DNA from: Chlorokybus atmophyticus
Taxonomy: Eukaryota; Streptophyta; Chlorokybophyceae; Chlorokybales; Chlorokybaceae
Length of the DNA stretch: 64,000 nucleotides
Direction of reading: 5' to 3'
NCBI GenBank assembly: GCA_009103225.1
Contig: RHPI01003244.1
Coordinates: 124,001-188,000, forward strand
Part shown: in pieces, positions 25,316-39,716 of the stretch
Layout: every line of letters begins with the position of its first letter
Position numbering within the stretch: position 1 is the stretch's first letter
Made by a program: the position numbers and the translations under genes
Notes under the pieces: generated by a model
What the model saw: the letters and a program-made list of their open reading frames with translations, nothing else
Database searches by the model: none
Told to the model about the DNA's origin: nothing

Positions 25316-25440
25316 ACAAGCCCCTTTGGCAAAAAAGGGTGGGGGCTTGTGTAAACTTTACACAAGTACCGCATTTACCCGCATATAGCCTCCCCGGTTC
25401 AACCGGAGAGGCTATACGCGGGTAAATGCGGTACTTGTGT
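25316..25440. repeat. Overlapping palindromes, including an 81-bp near-perfect hairpin
   Basis: The main arms are 25360-25399 and 25401-25440, pairing at 38 of 40 positions around a single central C. Just before it, 25346-25366 is a second perfect palindrome (10-bp arms) that shares its end, and 'acaagcccc'/'ggggcttgt' arms bracket 25316-25350. A related motif, CCGTAATTACCCG, lies upstream at 25284. This looks like a foldback-type or non-autonomous DNA element, or a cruciform-forming site. Confidence 0.85.
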
Positions 25441-25687
25441 GGCACATCACACATTATGAATTATCTCAAGTACATCATATATCATATATCATCTCTCCAC
25501 TATGTAAATGATGAACTTGAAACTCGTCAATGCGGCGGTGCTAAAGCTCTATCAGATGATTTGTCAATCGTCATTCACGCCAACGACAGAAATTAGTGTC
25601 AATGTATGACTGTTGTTAACACACTTTCGTATCATTGAAAGCCCCATTTTAAGGGTACTTACGGCCCTTCACTATACAAGAGGGGGG

Positions 25688-25752
25688 CGTCGGCGTAGCT
25701 GGTGGTGGTGTTGGGGTAGGGGATTAGCGGGAGGAGGGGCACTCCCCCCTTA
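25688..25752 (-). repeat. Dispersed repeat fragment, copy B
   Basis: The reverse complement matches 2264-2330 in the candidate LTR at about 85 percent by eye. The flanks are palindrome-rich (for example gtgcggacgtccgcac near 25820), and an N sits at 25963. Probably a relic LTR fragment. Confidence 0.6.
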
Positions 25753-25964
25753 CAACTACTTCTCACCCTACCTCTACTGCCCCCCATTCACCGCGGGAAT
25801 ATGTGTCAAACCATGTGTGGTGCGGACGTCCGCACCAGGGGGCAATAGCGGGCGATGGAAGCCCGCGAACCAGGGTTAAACCCGGCGTATAACCGCGAAA
25901 ACCAACCATGGTTTGCGGTTCCTTGATTGTCACCGCTGGTTGGGCACTTCCACGCCATCATTNT

Positions 25965-28190
25965 GACTATTTTGCTGTTTTTGATGCGAGATAGTGTCTC
26001 ATCAACACATTGTGTGCTGCCACGTCGCTGCGGCTCTGGCTGCGGCACCGGCAGTTCAAGCAGTTAGAGGTGGGTTGATGCAGTAATCTTTAACATTGGC
26101 ATGCGTACTTGTGTTGTCTACAATGCGATGTTACGAGCTAAAGCGTGGCGTTGGCCTGGCAGTGTGTGCGTGTGCAGTCTGCATTGTGATGCAGGCATTA
26201 TACAATGACAATTACATTACATTGCAATACAACCACAAGCAGTCGTTGAGCATCATGCTGTCTGTTCTGTGACTATTGTATTGCATATGAAGCTGCTTTT
26301 GCGCCTCTCTCATACTGTTGTATAACATGTGGCTACATATCAACAGATGACATGGGAGGCCTACCCAATGCTTGTGAGCCTCGTTTATGTCCATATAAGC
26401 AGGCTTGTTGTTAGCCATGCTCTTGTCATAGCTTTTAATGGCTATAAATATGATTCATTTCACGGCGTCCTCAACATGCAGTTGTTGCAGTAATGTGTGC
26501 GTGTGTGCGTGTGTGGACATGAGCTCATGCACTCAAGGCAAATGGACTCTGGTGTTTTCAACCATTCTCCGTCATCATCTTGTAGTTGATAGCTAAGCAT
26601 TAGCTATTTGCTGAGCAAATAAATTATATCAATCCACTTTGACACCCTTGTGCTATACACACCATGTGCCGTGCCATCATAATCGACAATTCAAGCGCGG
26701 ATGCGCTGATAATTTTTCCAAGCCGCTAGGAGTAGCTTGGTCTTGTAAACAGACCACTCTTCTCCCTCTAGATTTTGTGGCGCCATCTGCGCCACAACAA
26801 CTGCAATAAGTACAATTGCATGCTAGATTTATAGACTGTGTAAATCTGATGGATCAATGCATGCTTGCAATTGTGTTTTAATGCTGGTTTTTGTCTTGAA
26901 TAGCTTTCGACGATGCGAGGCTGTTGACAAGACTGGTCATCAATCTGGGCAAAATTGGTGCAGCATGCACAGAGCTAGCGGCTTACGTATTTGCAATCAA
27001 TCGACACTGCGACAAAGCAAGACGCCATTCGAAAGACCGCACGCCAACGTGTGTTGCTTGCTGCCAATGTTTGGAACATAATTATTCGATCTTGATGCGT
27101 GCTTTTTAGATAACATGCCATCTTGTGCCTAACACAAACTGCTCAACCCAAACGGTTTGGTTTAAGCAGTTTTTGGGTGTGTAGTCAGCGTCCCTTTAGT
27201 ATAGCACACATAAATGTGCCAGGGTAGTCACAACACGATGTTGACATACCGCTAGAGTTATTAGGTGAATTGGCATGTAATGATTCACACCACACCTACC
27301 CACATTTTTGCAGGCTATTCTAAAGAACAAGCGAGTGGCCACTTGCCATTGCACTGCACCGCGTGAGATACGGCACTCAGGAACGAACTTTGAGCAAAAT
27401 GTTTTGTGTTAGCGTAACTTACGCTACATGAGCTTCTGTTTATTACATTGTGTACGAGGTCTTAACAGCCTTGGCGGAGAGGGTGTGCACCAGCGTGGCA
27501 TGGCATGCACGGGAGCGCATGCGTGCCATCATTACAAAGTACAGGTTCAGAAATGGGATGATTATGCCAGTGGTGAGACCATTGTGATGTTATGGCGCAT
27601 TTAATGGGACGCACATTTCAATTATTACTATTAAGACAGAGATACCGCAAGCTCCATAGCACTACAATCGTAAGGGTTTTTACAATATCGTGGTGCAGGT
27701 GCGTCATGATGCATATACTGCATGCTCAGGGTGTGCTGCTGAATTGCACACATATGTGATGCTTTATACACATGTGCAGGCTATCGTGGATGTGAGTAAG
27801 GGTTCATTAATGACAGCCTTGAGATGCTGGTCAATGTGCATGATGCCGTGTCTTCACCTACTTGCAATATGGTGCAAACATCCACGTCGCAAAAAATTAT
27901 GTAATGCCATATGATGAGCTTGCCTGTAGGTGATGTAAAGAGTTTGCAAGTGTAAGTGTCATGAGACATCATGCCTACAATTTTGATTGCTTGCAGACGA
28001 GGGGATGCAGCCCTACGTAGCGCCGTATACCAATGATGTAGTACATCATTGATAACGTTACATATTGTATATATTCTGCATTTAATAACCTGATCACACC
28101 ATATTTTGCGGCTTCGGGTGGTGGTAATTTGACTAAATAATTGTTTTATTAATGTGGATTTCAGTTTCAAGTTCATTCACGCATGAGCCC
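25965..28190. other. Gene-poor interval
   Basis: No supported gene. Short frames are scattered without exon-like splice structure. A small inverted repeat (CTGCTCAACC... GGTTTAAGCAG) lies near 27143-27173. Confidence 0.5.
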
Positions 28191-28329
28191 GCATGTGTGG
28201 AGCATGAGCTATACAAGAATCATGCAAGGCACACACAAACACACAGCATTCACACGTGCAAACACATGCACAACATCAAGCAAGCAATCAAATTAACACA
28301 GAGGGCATACAGGCACTAGCTATGTGCAC
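28191..28329 (+). repeat. Dispersed repeat, copy 1
   Basis: This segment matches 39281-39414 in the same orientation, including the block 'aacacagagggcatacaggc' and flanking 'actagctatgtgca'. Similarity stops at both edges. Non-coding; likely the end of a transposable element. Confidence 0.75.
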
Positions 28330-30978
<2,649 letters not shown>

Positions 30979-31173
30979 GGGCTCTTATGATCTCCGGCCT
31001 GCACGGTTGTTGTCACGCGCACATGTTCATGCTGTACATAGTCGCACCGCTGCTGCTGTACATTCTCGCACCTTCTTCGGCATGCCCTAGTCTGTAGCTG
31101 ACTGATTCTTGTTGTACACTAGCACACTGTTCTCATTGCGGACGCATTGTTCCGTGCTATTGATACACTGAAA

Positions 31174-31317
31174 GAATCAGCGCTGGGGGTGCTTGAGTTG
31201 GTGCTGGCAGCAGTCGGTAAAACGACTGGTGAGCTGACCAACCAGGCTGAGATCGGATTTTCCGGGACCCTTCGAACCTGACCAGGGTAATACCTGCGAA
31301 GGGAAGTTGCTGGATTC
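31174..31317 (+). promoter_or_regulatory. TPP riboswitch (THI element) in the THI4 3' UTR
   Basis: The conserved aptamer pieces occur in order: GGGGTGC (31186-31192), CTGAGA (31247-31252), ACCCTTCGAACCTGA (31267-31281), GGGTAATACC (31285-31294) and GCGAAGGGAA (31296-31305). Closing stem P1 pairs GAATC-AGC (31174-31181) with GCT-GATTC (31309-31317, one bulged base). The P3 arm is extended, with an AGTCG/CGACT hairpin. This RNA binds thiamine pyrophosphate. It starts 195 nt after the THI4 stop codon on the same strand. A good splice donor, G|GTGAGC, lies inside the P3 arm at 31229, so ligand-controlled splicing of the 3' UTR is plausible. Confidence 0.95.
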
Positions 31318-32757
31318 ATTTCAATAACCTCATTGTGGACATTGCCGCGTGTGGTTGGTGTTCATGTCCTGTTGGGTTACTAGGTGTGGTGACCAAGTAT
31401 GGTGGTCTGTTGATTTGGCCAGAAAATGTTTTGCGCTGTATTCCGCTCAGAGCTGGTGGTTGTTTGTCCTATGTATGATTAGAAATTTTGTACAAAATGC
31501 CTCATAACTTGCATGCAAGATGTGACATGCATAATCACTTGGTGTCATTCACCCGCTGCAGTACGTACATCGCCCGCAGATTGTGATAGAGGTGAGTGTG
31601 GTTGCAGTCAAGTATGTGGCGGGCAAGTTGCATGCATTACGTTACACAACCTCATATGTTTAACTTAACCCTAACCAGCCCAGCACCCGAACTGATCACA
31701 GCATAACCTTTGCGGAGGATACTGGACTAGGCACTGCTGACGATTGTGTAATGCAACTACGACATAACCCAGCAACCATGCTGCGTCGCTAGCAGAGGGT
31801 GAGGAAGGAGGTGGTAACCAGGGAGAGAGGGAGGGGTGGTTGTAGTCGCCAATGTGCATGCTGTCTGCGTGACCGAAAGCGCAAACAATTTACAACGCCC
31901 ATGTGGTGACTACCAACTGCATATTGGCTGCTGCATGTCCAACGGGGTAGAGGTAGTAGCTTCGCGTGCTAGTAGTAGCCCGGTGGTCAACTAAATGTCA
32001 TTTGTACGCACCTTGCATGTATTGCTGCGTGCAAACTGGATCACACATTGTGCATGCGCATGCATGTCCTGCATTTGATGTACATAGCAAACAGCATGTT
32101 GTCTAATCCTTGAGCTATACTACCTACGCATTGCTGGCCGTAGTTAGAACCCACCCCCGTTGGCCAGGCAGAGCATAGCACCGACTGTAAAGACATAAAG
32201 TCAACACCAACGTTGAATTGGCAAGCCATACAAGCTCATCTGGATGTTCACCTACATTAGCAACTACTAGTTCTGCGCCCCACACGCAACAAAATACAAC
32301 GCATTCTGCATGCCCTGTTCAGGGCACCTCTCGCCGATCCGAGTCCATCACGCTATCTACGTGATCTACTTTCTCAATGGTGTCAAGAAGAGCTATGTGG
32401 CCATGAATGTGCATTCGGCTTTTCAGCGTCTCTAATAACGCTGGCTTGCTGCACGTCGTGACTGTGCCACATTGTTGGGACTGATAATGCGCACCCTGCC
32501 TGCAATCGGGGTGTTTCACAACTGGAGTCGTGCCCCCCCTGGCCCGGCGAAAGCAACACAGCTTGGCACCTTCGGGCTGCACAGAGAGAGTGGTTATGGA
32601 CGCAACGCTCAAGGACTGCGGTACCACGCGGATACAATGTCGAACATGCCCCTTACAAGCGAGCAAGGCTGCCACACTGGCGCCGCCAACAACTGCGTCA
32701 CCAACAACAACCATCGCACCATGAACAGCTGGCAGAATCTTTGAATACAGAGATTTA
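31318..32757. other. Intergenic region
   Basis: No supported gene between the THI4 3' UTR and the reverse transcriptase copy. A C-rich patch (as read on the minus strand) lies near 31795-31840. Confidence 0.5.
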
Positions 32758-33767
32758 TTGCGACGCATCCAGCTGCTAGCTGAACGCATGCAGTCTGCTC
32801 AGTTCACCCTCGCCAATCTACTCAACTTCAAGCTACAGAACTTGCACAAGATGCTGGCTGTGCTGCAGCATACAGCACCAGAAGATCTGCAAGTACTACC
32901 CGCCCATGCACACGCTTTGACAGGTGTAATCCAGCGCCTGCTGCTGAACTACCCCACGGCGTTGCCGCAAACCCGCAATGCCCGCCTGTTGGTAGCTTGC
33001 CCATTTGCCAATGGCGCAGCTGGATGCGCTGGAACTGCAAAAGCTGCTGTCACACCCCACAGTGCTGGACACGCTGCCAAGACAAGTGCGCACACGCCTC
33101 GGCCACCCGCTGGTGGTGTGGCGTTGCAGCCAAACAGTAGGGCGCATGTTGTGCAATCGGACCAAAGATGTGTTGCAATCGACTGCGCAGCAACACGTGG
33201 AAGTGATGGAATCTGCTAACTGCATCTGCACCTCGCTACGATGGAGAACACAGGTGCAGCATGTAGTCAGCTGCGACTACAACCGAATGACAGACTCAGC
33301 GTGAGGTGCTGCAACGTGGTGGCAAGTTCCGCAACCAGGTGCCAGCAGATATTGACATGTGCTTGCTAGCCATTGCGTCGGCAGTGCACCGCTTTGCCAA
33401 TGACCTCGAGGACTACTGGGGACAGCCGTTCATCCTGCAGCAGTGGGTGACAACGTTGTTACGCTTGGTGAACGAGCGTGCGGCAGTTATTGCTGCGGCC
33501 CCTGAGTACCAACAGCAAAGCAGTCAATCACACAGAGTGACAGCGTTGGATGTTGCGGCCTTGCCACAGCGGCATTTTCAGTTCATCATCACAGAAGTGG
33601 ACAACTGTAGCGGCACCCTCGTAGCCGTGTGCAAGGAACACTATCTGCTCTGCTTGACCATGGAGCTATGTACTAGTACATATGTGCGTAAAGATGTACC
33701 GTCTCACATCGTACTGCAACAGCACGCGGAGTGGAACCATGCGCACAGTTTCCAAAGGCCAAGCCTT

Positions 33768-33827
33768 AGCAAGCCCCAAGGCTGCCGCATTTGTACATGT
33801 ACACATGCGGCAGCCTTGGGGCTTGCT
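33768..33827. repeat. Perfect inverted repeat with 23-bp arms
   Basis: Arms 33768-33790 and 33805-33827 pair without mismatch around a 14-nt loop that contains a second small palindrome (tgtacatgtaca). It sits where the RT coding signal is interrupted, so it may be an insertion or a local inverted duplication. Confidence 0.9.
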
Positions 33828-34124
33828 ACTGCACAAAGATCCTCCGAAACCCCGCTTCATAGCGGCAGCCTCAGAGACCTCATTAACAGATGCCAGGGTG
33901 TGGCTGACAAGAGTGTACCAAGCCATGGTCCCCATGGTCTGGCATGACTTGTGGGCGGACACGGTGGGCCTGCCCGACGTGCACTACAGTTGGATCATCA
34001 CTGATCAGCTGGCGTTCGGTAGATTGCAATCGGTGTGCAATACCACTCGCACAGCCAACGATAAACGGCGGCATCTGCAGCTCCAAACCTATGACTTTAC
34101 TACGCTGTACACGCAGATACAGCA

Positions 34125-34161
34125 TGAGGCGTTTAGTGGACTCCACCAAACGCCTCGTAGC
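34125..34161. repeat. Short inverted repeat in the RT copy
   Basis: GAGGCGTTT and AAACGCCTC lie about 20 nt apart in opposite orientation, again at a point where the RT frame breaks. Confidence 0.7.
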
Positions 34162-35179
34162 ATCTGATGCCACGTTCGACATGTAGTGGAAGCGACAGCG
34201 CGCAACCCACTTACACCTCAATGTTCAAACAGACACTTTGGTGCGACATCACTGTAGCGCTGGCGCGCAATACACCTCCGACGACGACATCAACTGGCGC
34301 ACGGTCACCGTGCAGTCGCAGAGTGACATGCTGCAGTACTTGCTACGCAACTGGTACATCCGCACGAGCAGTGGCGAACTGTACAGGCAGCAAGTGCGAA
34401 TCCTGATGGGCAATAATGCTGGCGTGCACTTGGCCAATGGCTACTTGTTGACTTATGAGATGGACTTCATGCAACGGCTGCGCATGCAGGGCCACGGACA
34501 CTTAATGGGGCAGTACGCTCGCAGCGTCCTACGCTGCATTGATGATTTGTTTGTGGTGGCCATTCCGGACTTTGAGTGATTGCTGTATTTGGATCCAACC
34601 ATGCCCGGAGGTGGGCTCTATCCGCGGGACATCCTCACGGTGTCGCGCACAGCGATGGGTGAAGCACTCCCCTTGTTGGACTTGTCCATATTCCAAACCG
34701 CAAATGGCATCTGTACCAAACTGTACAGCAAAAAGGAGCTGCCAGCCTTCCGCAGTATTCCACGTCACAGAGCACCATTGCCAGCTTCCAACATACCAAA
34801 CAGCGTGAAGCTTGGTGTGGTCGAGTCACAGTACACCCGGTTTGTACGCCGATGTACATACATGACGCACTTCATCACAGCCATGGCGGACTTACTGCAC
34901 GCCATGCATGCCGACGGCCATTCGCTGAGAAAGCTGTTGGCGACGCTGCGACAAAGGATGTCAAAGACAGATGCATACGTCTACTGCACGGCACCAATGC
35001 TGCTCTACATGATGGTGGTCAAGTACTTGCAGCAGCACTACCGGTGATGAGCGACAGATGCACTGCATGGGGAGCAGGCTGTTGGTAACACAGCGTGCCC
35101 GTGCGAAGGAAGGAGGACACAAATCCCAACCCCACCACCGACACCTAACCGTCAGCAGCGACACTGCGCAACGCAGGGC

Positions 35180-35420
35180 TGACAGTGCTGGCAATCGCCC
35201 TGCATGCGTTTGCTAGAGGGAGACAGGGCAGAGGGGCGGGGCAGAGGGACCCTGCCACATCAGCAGCGCTGAGGGTTGCAAGTCGCAGCGAACGCGGCCG
35301 AAGAGAAGAGAAGGAGGAGCGGAGGGAGAGAGAGGCGGAGGAGGGACAGGAGCAGGAGGGGGAGAAGGACAAAGAGGGAGACAGAGGGGAAGGGAGAGGG
35401 AGGGGAAGGGGAAGGGAACT
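35180..35420. repeat. Purine-rich low-complexity tract
   Basis: A G/A-rich stretch, densest at 35300-35420, gives Arg/Glu-rich frames on one strand and Ser/Leu/Pro-rich frames on the other. These are compositional and I do not call a gene. Confidence 0.6.
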
Positions 35421-36319
35421 CATGGGCTGGCTGCTTACTGCATTGCTACTGCTGCATCGCTACATCTGCTGACTACCGTTGTTGACGCTGCCCTGGTCGT
35501 GTTGTACCGGTAATTACACGTGCATGCATGTGTGTTGCACGGGGTATGGGCAGAGGTGAACTTGGACATCCCGGCGGTGAATATAAGAGTGCGATGGTGT
35601 AGTGTGCGGACTGCACGCATGTTTGCTACATTCGCATGCAGGCCACAGTCCTTGCATACTATATTATACTACTACTACACTACTTGCCTTCCTCATTCGA
35701 TACACAAGCATGCAAGTGTCCCAGTCAGTCACCTGGACAACGGCGTAGGGTTAGCGACTAGCCCTTGGGCCCCAGCAGCAGCAGACCACAAGGCCTCCCT
35801 TCCCTTCCCCCCACACCGCCACCTCCGCCCTCGCTGCACTCACCTACCATGCACTGCAATTGCTGTCGCCAGGTAGCGTTTCCTGCACGTTGCGGTTAGG
35901 ATTAGCTGGCTGCCTGTGCAGTCGAGGTCGTCGCTGTGTGTGCCACTCCTGCGACATGGGCAGGTGGAACTGCTTCCCATGTGCTTTTCAACGACTTTGA
36001 CTCGGTCTTCATTCTGCTCCCGCAGCTGGAGATCGTACACGTGCCTGGTATAGGCTAACGGGGTTGGCGCTAAACCTACTCACTACCCGAACTATGCATG
36101 CATGGTGCCCCCGGCCAAGCACCTCTACCATTTGGCACCAGCAATCAGTCACACACAACGTCGCAACCACCATAGAGCCGACACCCTTTATGTGAGATAC
36201 CACAATGGTGAGACCAGGCATGTTTGGGGTTGTGGCCATAGCAGGTTAAACTCACAGGAAGGTACAACACGTCAGTCAGTTTACACGTGCCACACTGCAT
36301 GTCATGCTGTCGTACTTGG

Positions 36320-36775
36320 TGGCTAACTTGTACGTGCAGATTGTCACGGATGAGATACGCCAGCAAGCTATTGGTATTCCCATGGGCAACAACGCTGACG
36401 TGTATCTTGCTGACTACCATTGGGGTATGATGAGCTCAAATTTATGCGCAGGCTCCAGGCATTGGGCCAACCAGAACTGCTAGCCAAGGTGGCCATGAGT
36501 ATTGTACGGTATGTGGATGATTTGTTCGTGGTGAATGTACCGGAGTTTGCTGAGTTCATGTATCAGTCACCAACAGCACTCGCGGGTGGCATTTACCCAC
36601 AGCACATTGCCTGAGTCTGCTGCAGGCACTTCGGTGCCTTTCCTGGATATGAATGTGTTGCAGACTCATGATGTGGGCTTGTGTACGAGAGTGTACAGTG
36701 AGCATGCTACCACAGTTCGTGGGAATCCCACGACGGAGAGCGCCACACCCTGCCAGTGACATTGCCAGATCGGCA
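36320..36775 (+). pseudogene. Second, diverged reverse transcriptase fragment
   Basis: This fragment covers only the RT palm: IGIPMGNNADVYLADY, then after a frameshift VRYVDDLFVVNVPEF, GGIYPQHI and VPFLDMNVLQ. It is clearly related to 34400-34700 but differs at many positions, so it is a separate old insertion and not a recent duplicate. The downstream SNIP region is changed to ASDIARSAKHGVV in another frame. Confidence 0.7.
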
Positions 36776-37256
36776 AAGCATGGTGTAGTCATTTCGCAAT
36801 GCATTCGTTCTGTGAGTTTGTCTACGTATATATAGAGCACATTGCTTGTAAGACCTACATACATTGTTGACATGGATGTATGCAGAAGGCTATGACCTCA
36901 GTCTTGCTGTCGGTGTTGTGCAGGTGGGCTACGAGGCAGCAAGGGCTGGTGTTCGGGGTGACATACAAGCACTTCTATCACCTCATCAAGCGGAGGATGG
37001 ACGTCACTACAGCGACTGACAGGTGAGTCCAGGTAAGAAGAAGAGGTGAGTGCATGCGGGGAGCAGGTTACCTGCCCACATGTAAGTTACCATCGGTGCT
37101 GTGCATGCACATGCTGGTGTGTGGCTGGTCTTGCTGGTGCTGGTGCTGTGCATGCTGTGGCTTGTGTTTTGTTCTTTGCGATGCTTGTGATGCTTCAGTT
37201 GTGTTGCTGGTCATGGTCCTAGTGCATGCTGGTGTGGCTTGTGTTGCTCGTCTTGC

Positions 37257-37316
37257 TGGTGCTGGTGCTGGTGCTGGTGCTGGTGCTGGTGCTGGTGCTG
37301 GTGCTGGTGCTGTGCT
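37257..37316 (+). repeat. (GGTGCT)n microsatellite
   Basis: About ten GGTGCT hexamers. The flanks hold two diverged copies of a 'gctgtgcatgctgtggcttgtg' block (about 37145 and 37322), a local duplication. Confidence 0.85.
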
Positions 37317-37953
37317 GCTGGTGCTGTGCATGCTGTGGCTTGTGTTTTGTTCCTTGCGATGCTTGTGATGCTCCAGTTGTGTTGCTGGTCAGTCACTGGC
37401 ATGCATGGTCCCAGTGCTGGCGTTGCTGCTCAGTCGCTGGCATGCATGGCACATGACCAATGTGATGTGACGTGCATTGCTAAGGCACTAACGGCCCTGC
37501 TCAACGACGCGCTAACAACGCCTGCAGTCGACCTGTGTTGCGAACAGGATAGGGGCCGGAGCGGCGAGGGCCCAGTCCGTTGCCGTGTGCTGCGTCGTGG
37601 TCGTCGTCGTTGTCAGCGTCTGTGAAGCCACTGAAGCCCGGCCTGACCACCACGCCTCTGCCGCGCAGGTGGTGACCCCCTTCCCTTCCCTTTGCCCCGT
37701 CCACTGTGCGGTTGCTTAGCAGTCGCGTTGGTTGCTGCGTTCTACTTGGTTCTAGCTGCTCTGGGCCCCCCGTTACTTTGCTTGCTTTGTGCTTGTAATG
37801 CTGGTGTGTAACTGCTTGTGTAGCTTGTTAAGCATGAAATAGCATTTCTATGCTTTACAACGTTCACATGTGTGTCCATGGTAATTGGGGAGATTTATAA
37901 TGTTATGCGTAAAGCCATCTTCGATATCTGTTTGCGTTGTTGCCGCTTATTCA

Positions 37954-38008
37954 GGTTCACAACACCATACCACCACGCATGCTGCATGGTGATATGGTGT
38001 TGTGAACC
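37954..38008. repeat. Inverted repeat with 16-bp perfect arms
   Basis: GGTTCACAACACCATA and TATGGTGTTGTGAACC flank a 23-nt loop that contains further short complementarity (catg/catg). Non-coding context; possibly a small hairpin element. Confidence 0.85.
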
Positions 38009-39094
38009 CGAAAGCTGCATGGCACTAGCCATTTGCATGAACCCCTGAGCTTGTATCCTTTGCTTTATTTCTTTAAGAATCGGCTATGGCAAGTACTATT
38101 CGTGTACTTGGCTGTTTGCTAATCGGTTGTAAACTACGGATGGGTTGCAAAGCTTGTACGGTAAAAGTGTTGCAATACTCTAACTACCGGTGTACGGTAG
38201 GCTATGTATACAGGGTGCTGCATCATACATGCTGATGTATATGCGCATTCAGTTGCTGCACATGCAATAGTCACACACGCCCAAGCGTTCACCATCATCA
38301 CTGTATTTACACCACCGCCGCCAGGCTATGTGCTCTATCTGCTTGGTCCAGATACCCTCCATATGCACAGCCTCAAACCAGCACACAGTCATTGGCATAC
38401 CTGCCCACATGGGGTTAGTCGTTGCTGGCAGTGTCAAGCACGGCAACTGCCAGGGTCACAGCTCCCTCCCTCCTGCTCTCCCTCTCCCCCGCTACCCTCT
38501 CTGCCGCGCAGCCCCTTGCTGCGTCATCTCCGGCTACCCTAACCCTCAGAGCAGAGCAGTGCAATTCTAACGTCAGCGCTTAGTGCAAAACCTGCCACCA
38601 TACAACACACCTCTGCGAGATATGCTCGAAACAGCTGCATATGCAAGCGTATGCGCTATGCTCTTTGAACTATGTGCATGCTCGTAATGCATACGACGCA
38701 ACATAGACATGGTTGTGCTATGCATCTCATGAATTCCTTGCAACTCATATCCTCCCATCAGTTTTGCCTATGTACATGCAAAGCTGACTAGGTGCATTGC
38801 GTGCAGGTGAGGTACTGCCTTGACCGCTGCTTCAGCTTGGCGTGCTGCCGAGGGACCCAGTGCACTGCTACTGTTGAGATCCTCAACTTGAGGTTGAGTT
38901 GCAACTATGGCGGGTGGATGATCCGTCATGTTAATAGCACGGAACACTCACCTGCCAACTTTACAACTCACCCTCAACATCAATCCAAATCTGCATCATC
39001 CCAGCCTCTAGCCTACAATGAGGCGGTTTTCTGTGAGAGTAGTCGTTATGGTGTGAACAGTCATTGGTCTGCACATGGCCACACACTGTGCGCG
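38009..39094. other. Gene-poor interval
   Basis: No supported gene. Short frames near 38204-38760 show no splice-linked partners. Confidence 0.45.
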
Positions 39095-39286
39095 TGCATG
39101 TCTATGCCAAAGCCTGGCAAGGTACAGACGTTGGTGGTGGCTTTGGTGTACGGTCACATGAATGTAACAGCGGACAATCACCTGTGTGGTTGCATGTCTA
39201 TGCCAAAGCCTGGCAAGGTACAGACGCTGGGGGTGGCTTTGATGTGCGGTCATATGAGTGTACACATACGCAGACATTCACATGTG
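39095..39286 (+). repeat. Two-copy tandem repeat, 96-bp period
   Basis: Units starting at 39095 and 39191 share 'tgcatgtctatgccaaagc', continuing 'ctggcaaggtacagacg', and end in similar 'cggtcacatgaatgt/cggtcatatgagtgt'. Because 96 is divisible by three the repeat makes a long frame, but no exon structure supports coding. Confidence 0.85.
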
Positions 39287-39414
39287 TGGTTGCATGAGCC
39301 ATCCAAGTATCATGCAAGGCACACACAAACACACAACATTCACACGCTCAAACACATGCACAACAGGAAGCACTCAAATTAACACAGAGGGCATACAGGC
39401 ACTAGCTATGTGCA
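39281..39414 (+). repeat. Dispersed repeat, copy 2
   Basis: Matches 28191-28329 in the same orientation at high similarity. It follows directly on the 96-bp tandem repeat, which is absent from copy 1. Confidence 0.75.
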
Positions 39415-39716
39415 TGAACTCAGAAGCGTCTCATGGATGGCATATTGTCTTTGCACAGCCACGAGTACAACAAAGCCAACCAATTTGCTTGCTGTACATA
39501 TTCTAAAACACACAAACCTACTCTGTGTACAGTGAAAGCAACCATCACTAGGAAATGCATGCCTACAATTCAGCACACACTTCAGCCACGACCTATCTAA
39601 TGCACTACAAAACTACCCAAAGGCCGACTCAACAGGGCGAGGGTCGCAGCTGTTGCAGACTACCATGTAACTATCAAGGCAATCGCTGAGCTACAACAGC
39701 TGCAACTACTACTGCT

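Larger units (their letters stand above)
32758..35047 (+). pseudogene. Reverse transcriptase of a Penelope-like element, broken
   Basis: Coding signal runs through at least five frame changes: 32758-33010, 33005-33304, 33306-33670, about 33880-34160, 34238-34579 and 34580-35047. Recognisable RT parts are TYDFTTLYTQIQHE (the first catalytic Asp), MGNNAGVHLANGYLL, RCIDDLFVVAIPDF (a YxDD-type box with Ile for the aromatic), and a downstream block with LPLLDLSIF and LPASNIPNSVKLGVVESQYTRF. This set, including the late SNIP...Q..RF motif, resembles RTs of Penelope-like elements. No GIY-YIG domain is seen next to it. Assignment is from remembered motifs, so another RT class is possible. Confidence 0.7.

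Noticed and set aside
35145-35485. Arg/Glu-rich plus-strand and Ser/Leu/Pro-rich minus-strand frames.
   Set aside because: Purine-rich composition explains both; no domain or exon structure.
39064-39382. A plus-strand gene over the 96-bp tandem repeat.
   Set aside because: The frame stays open only because the period is divisible by three; the flanks are a dispersed repeat.
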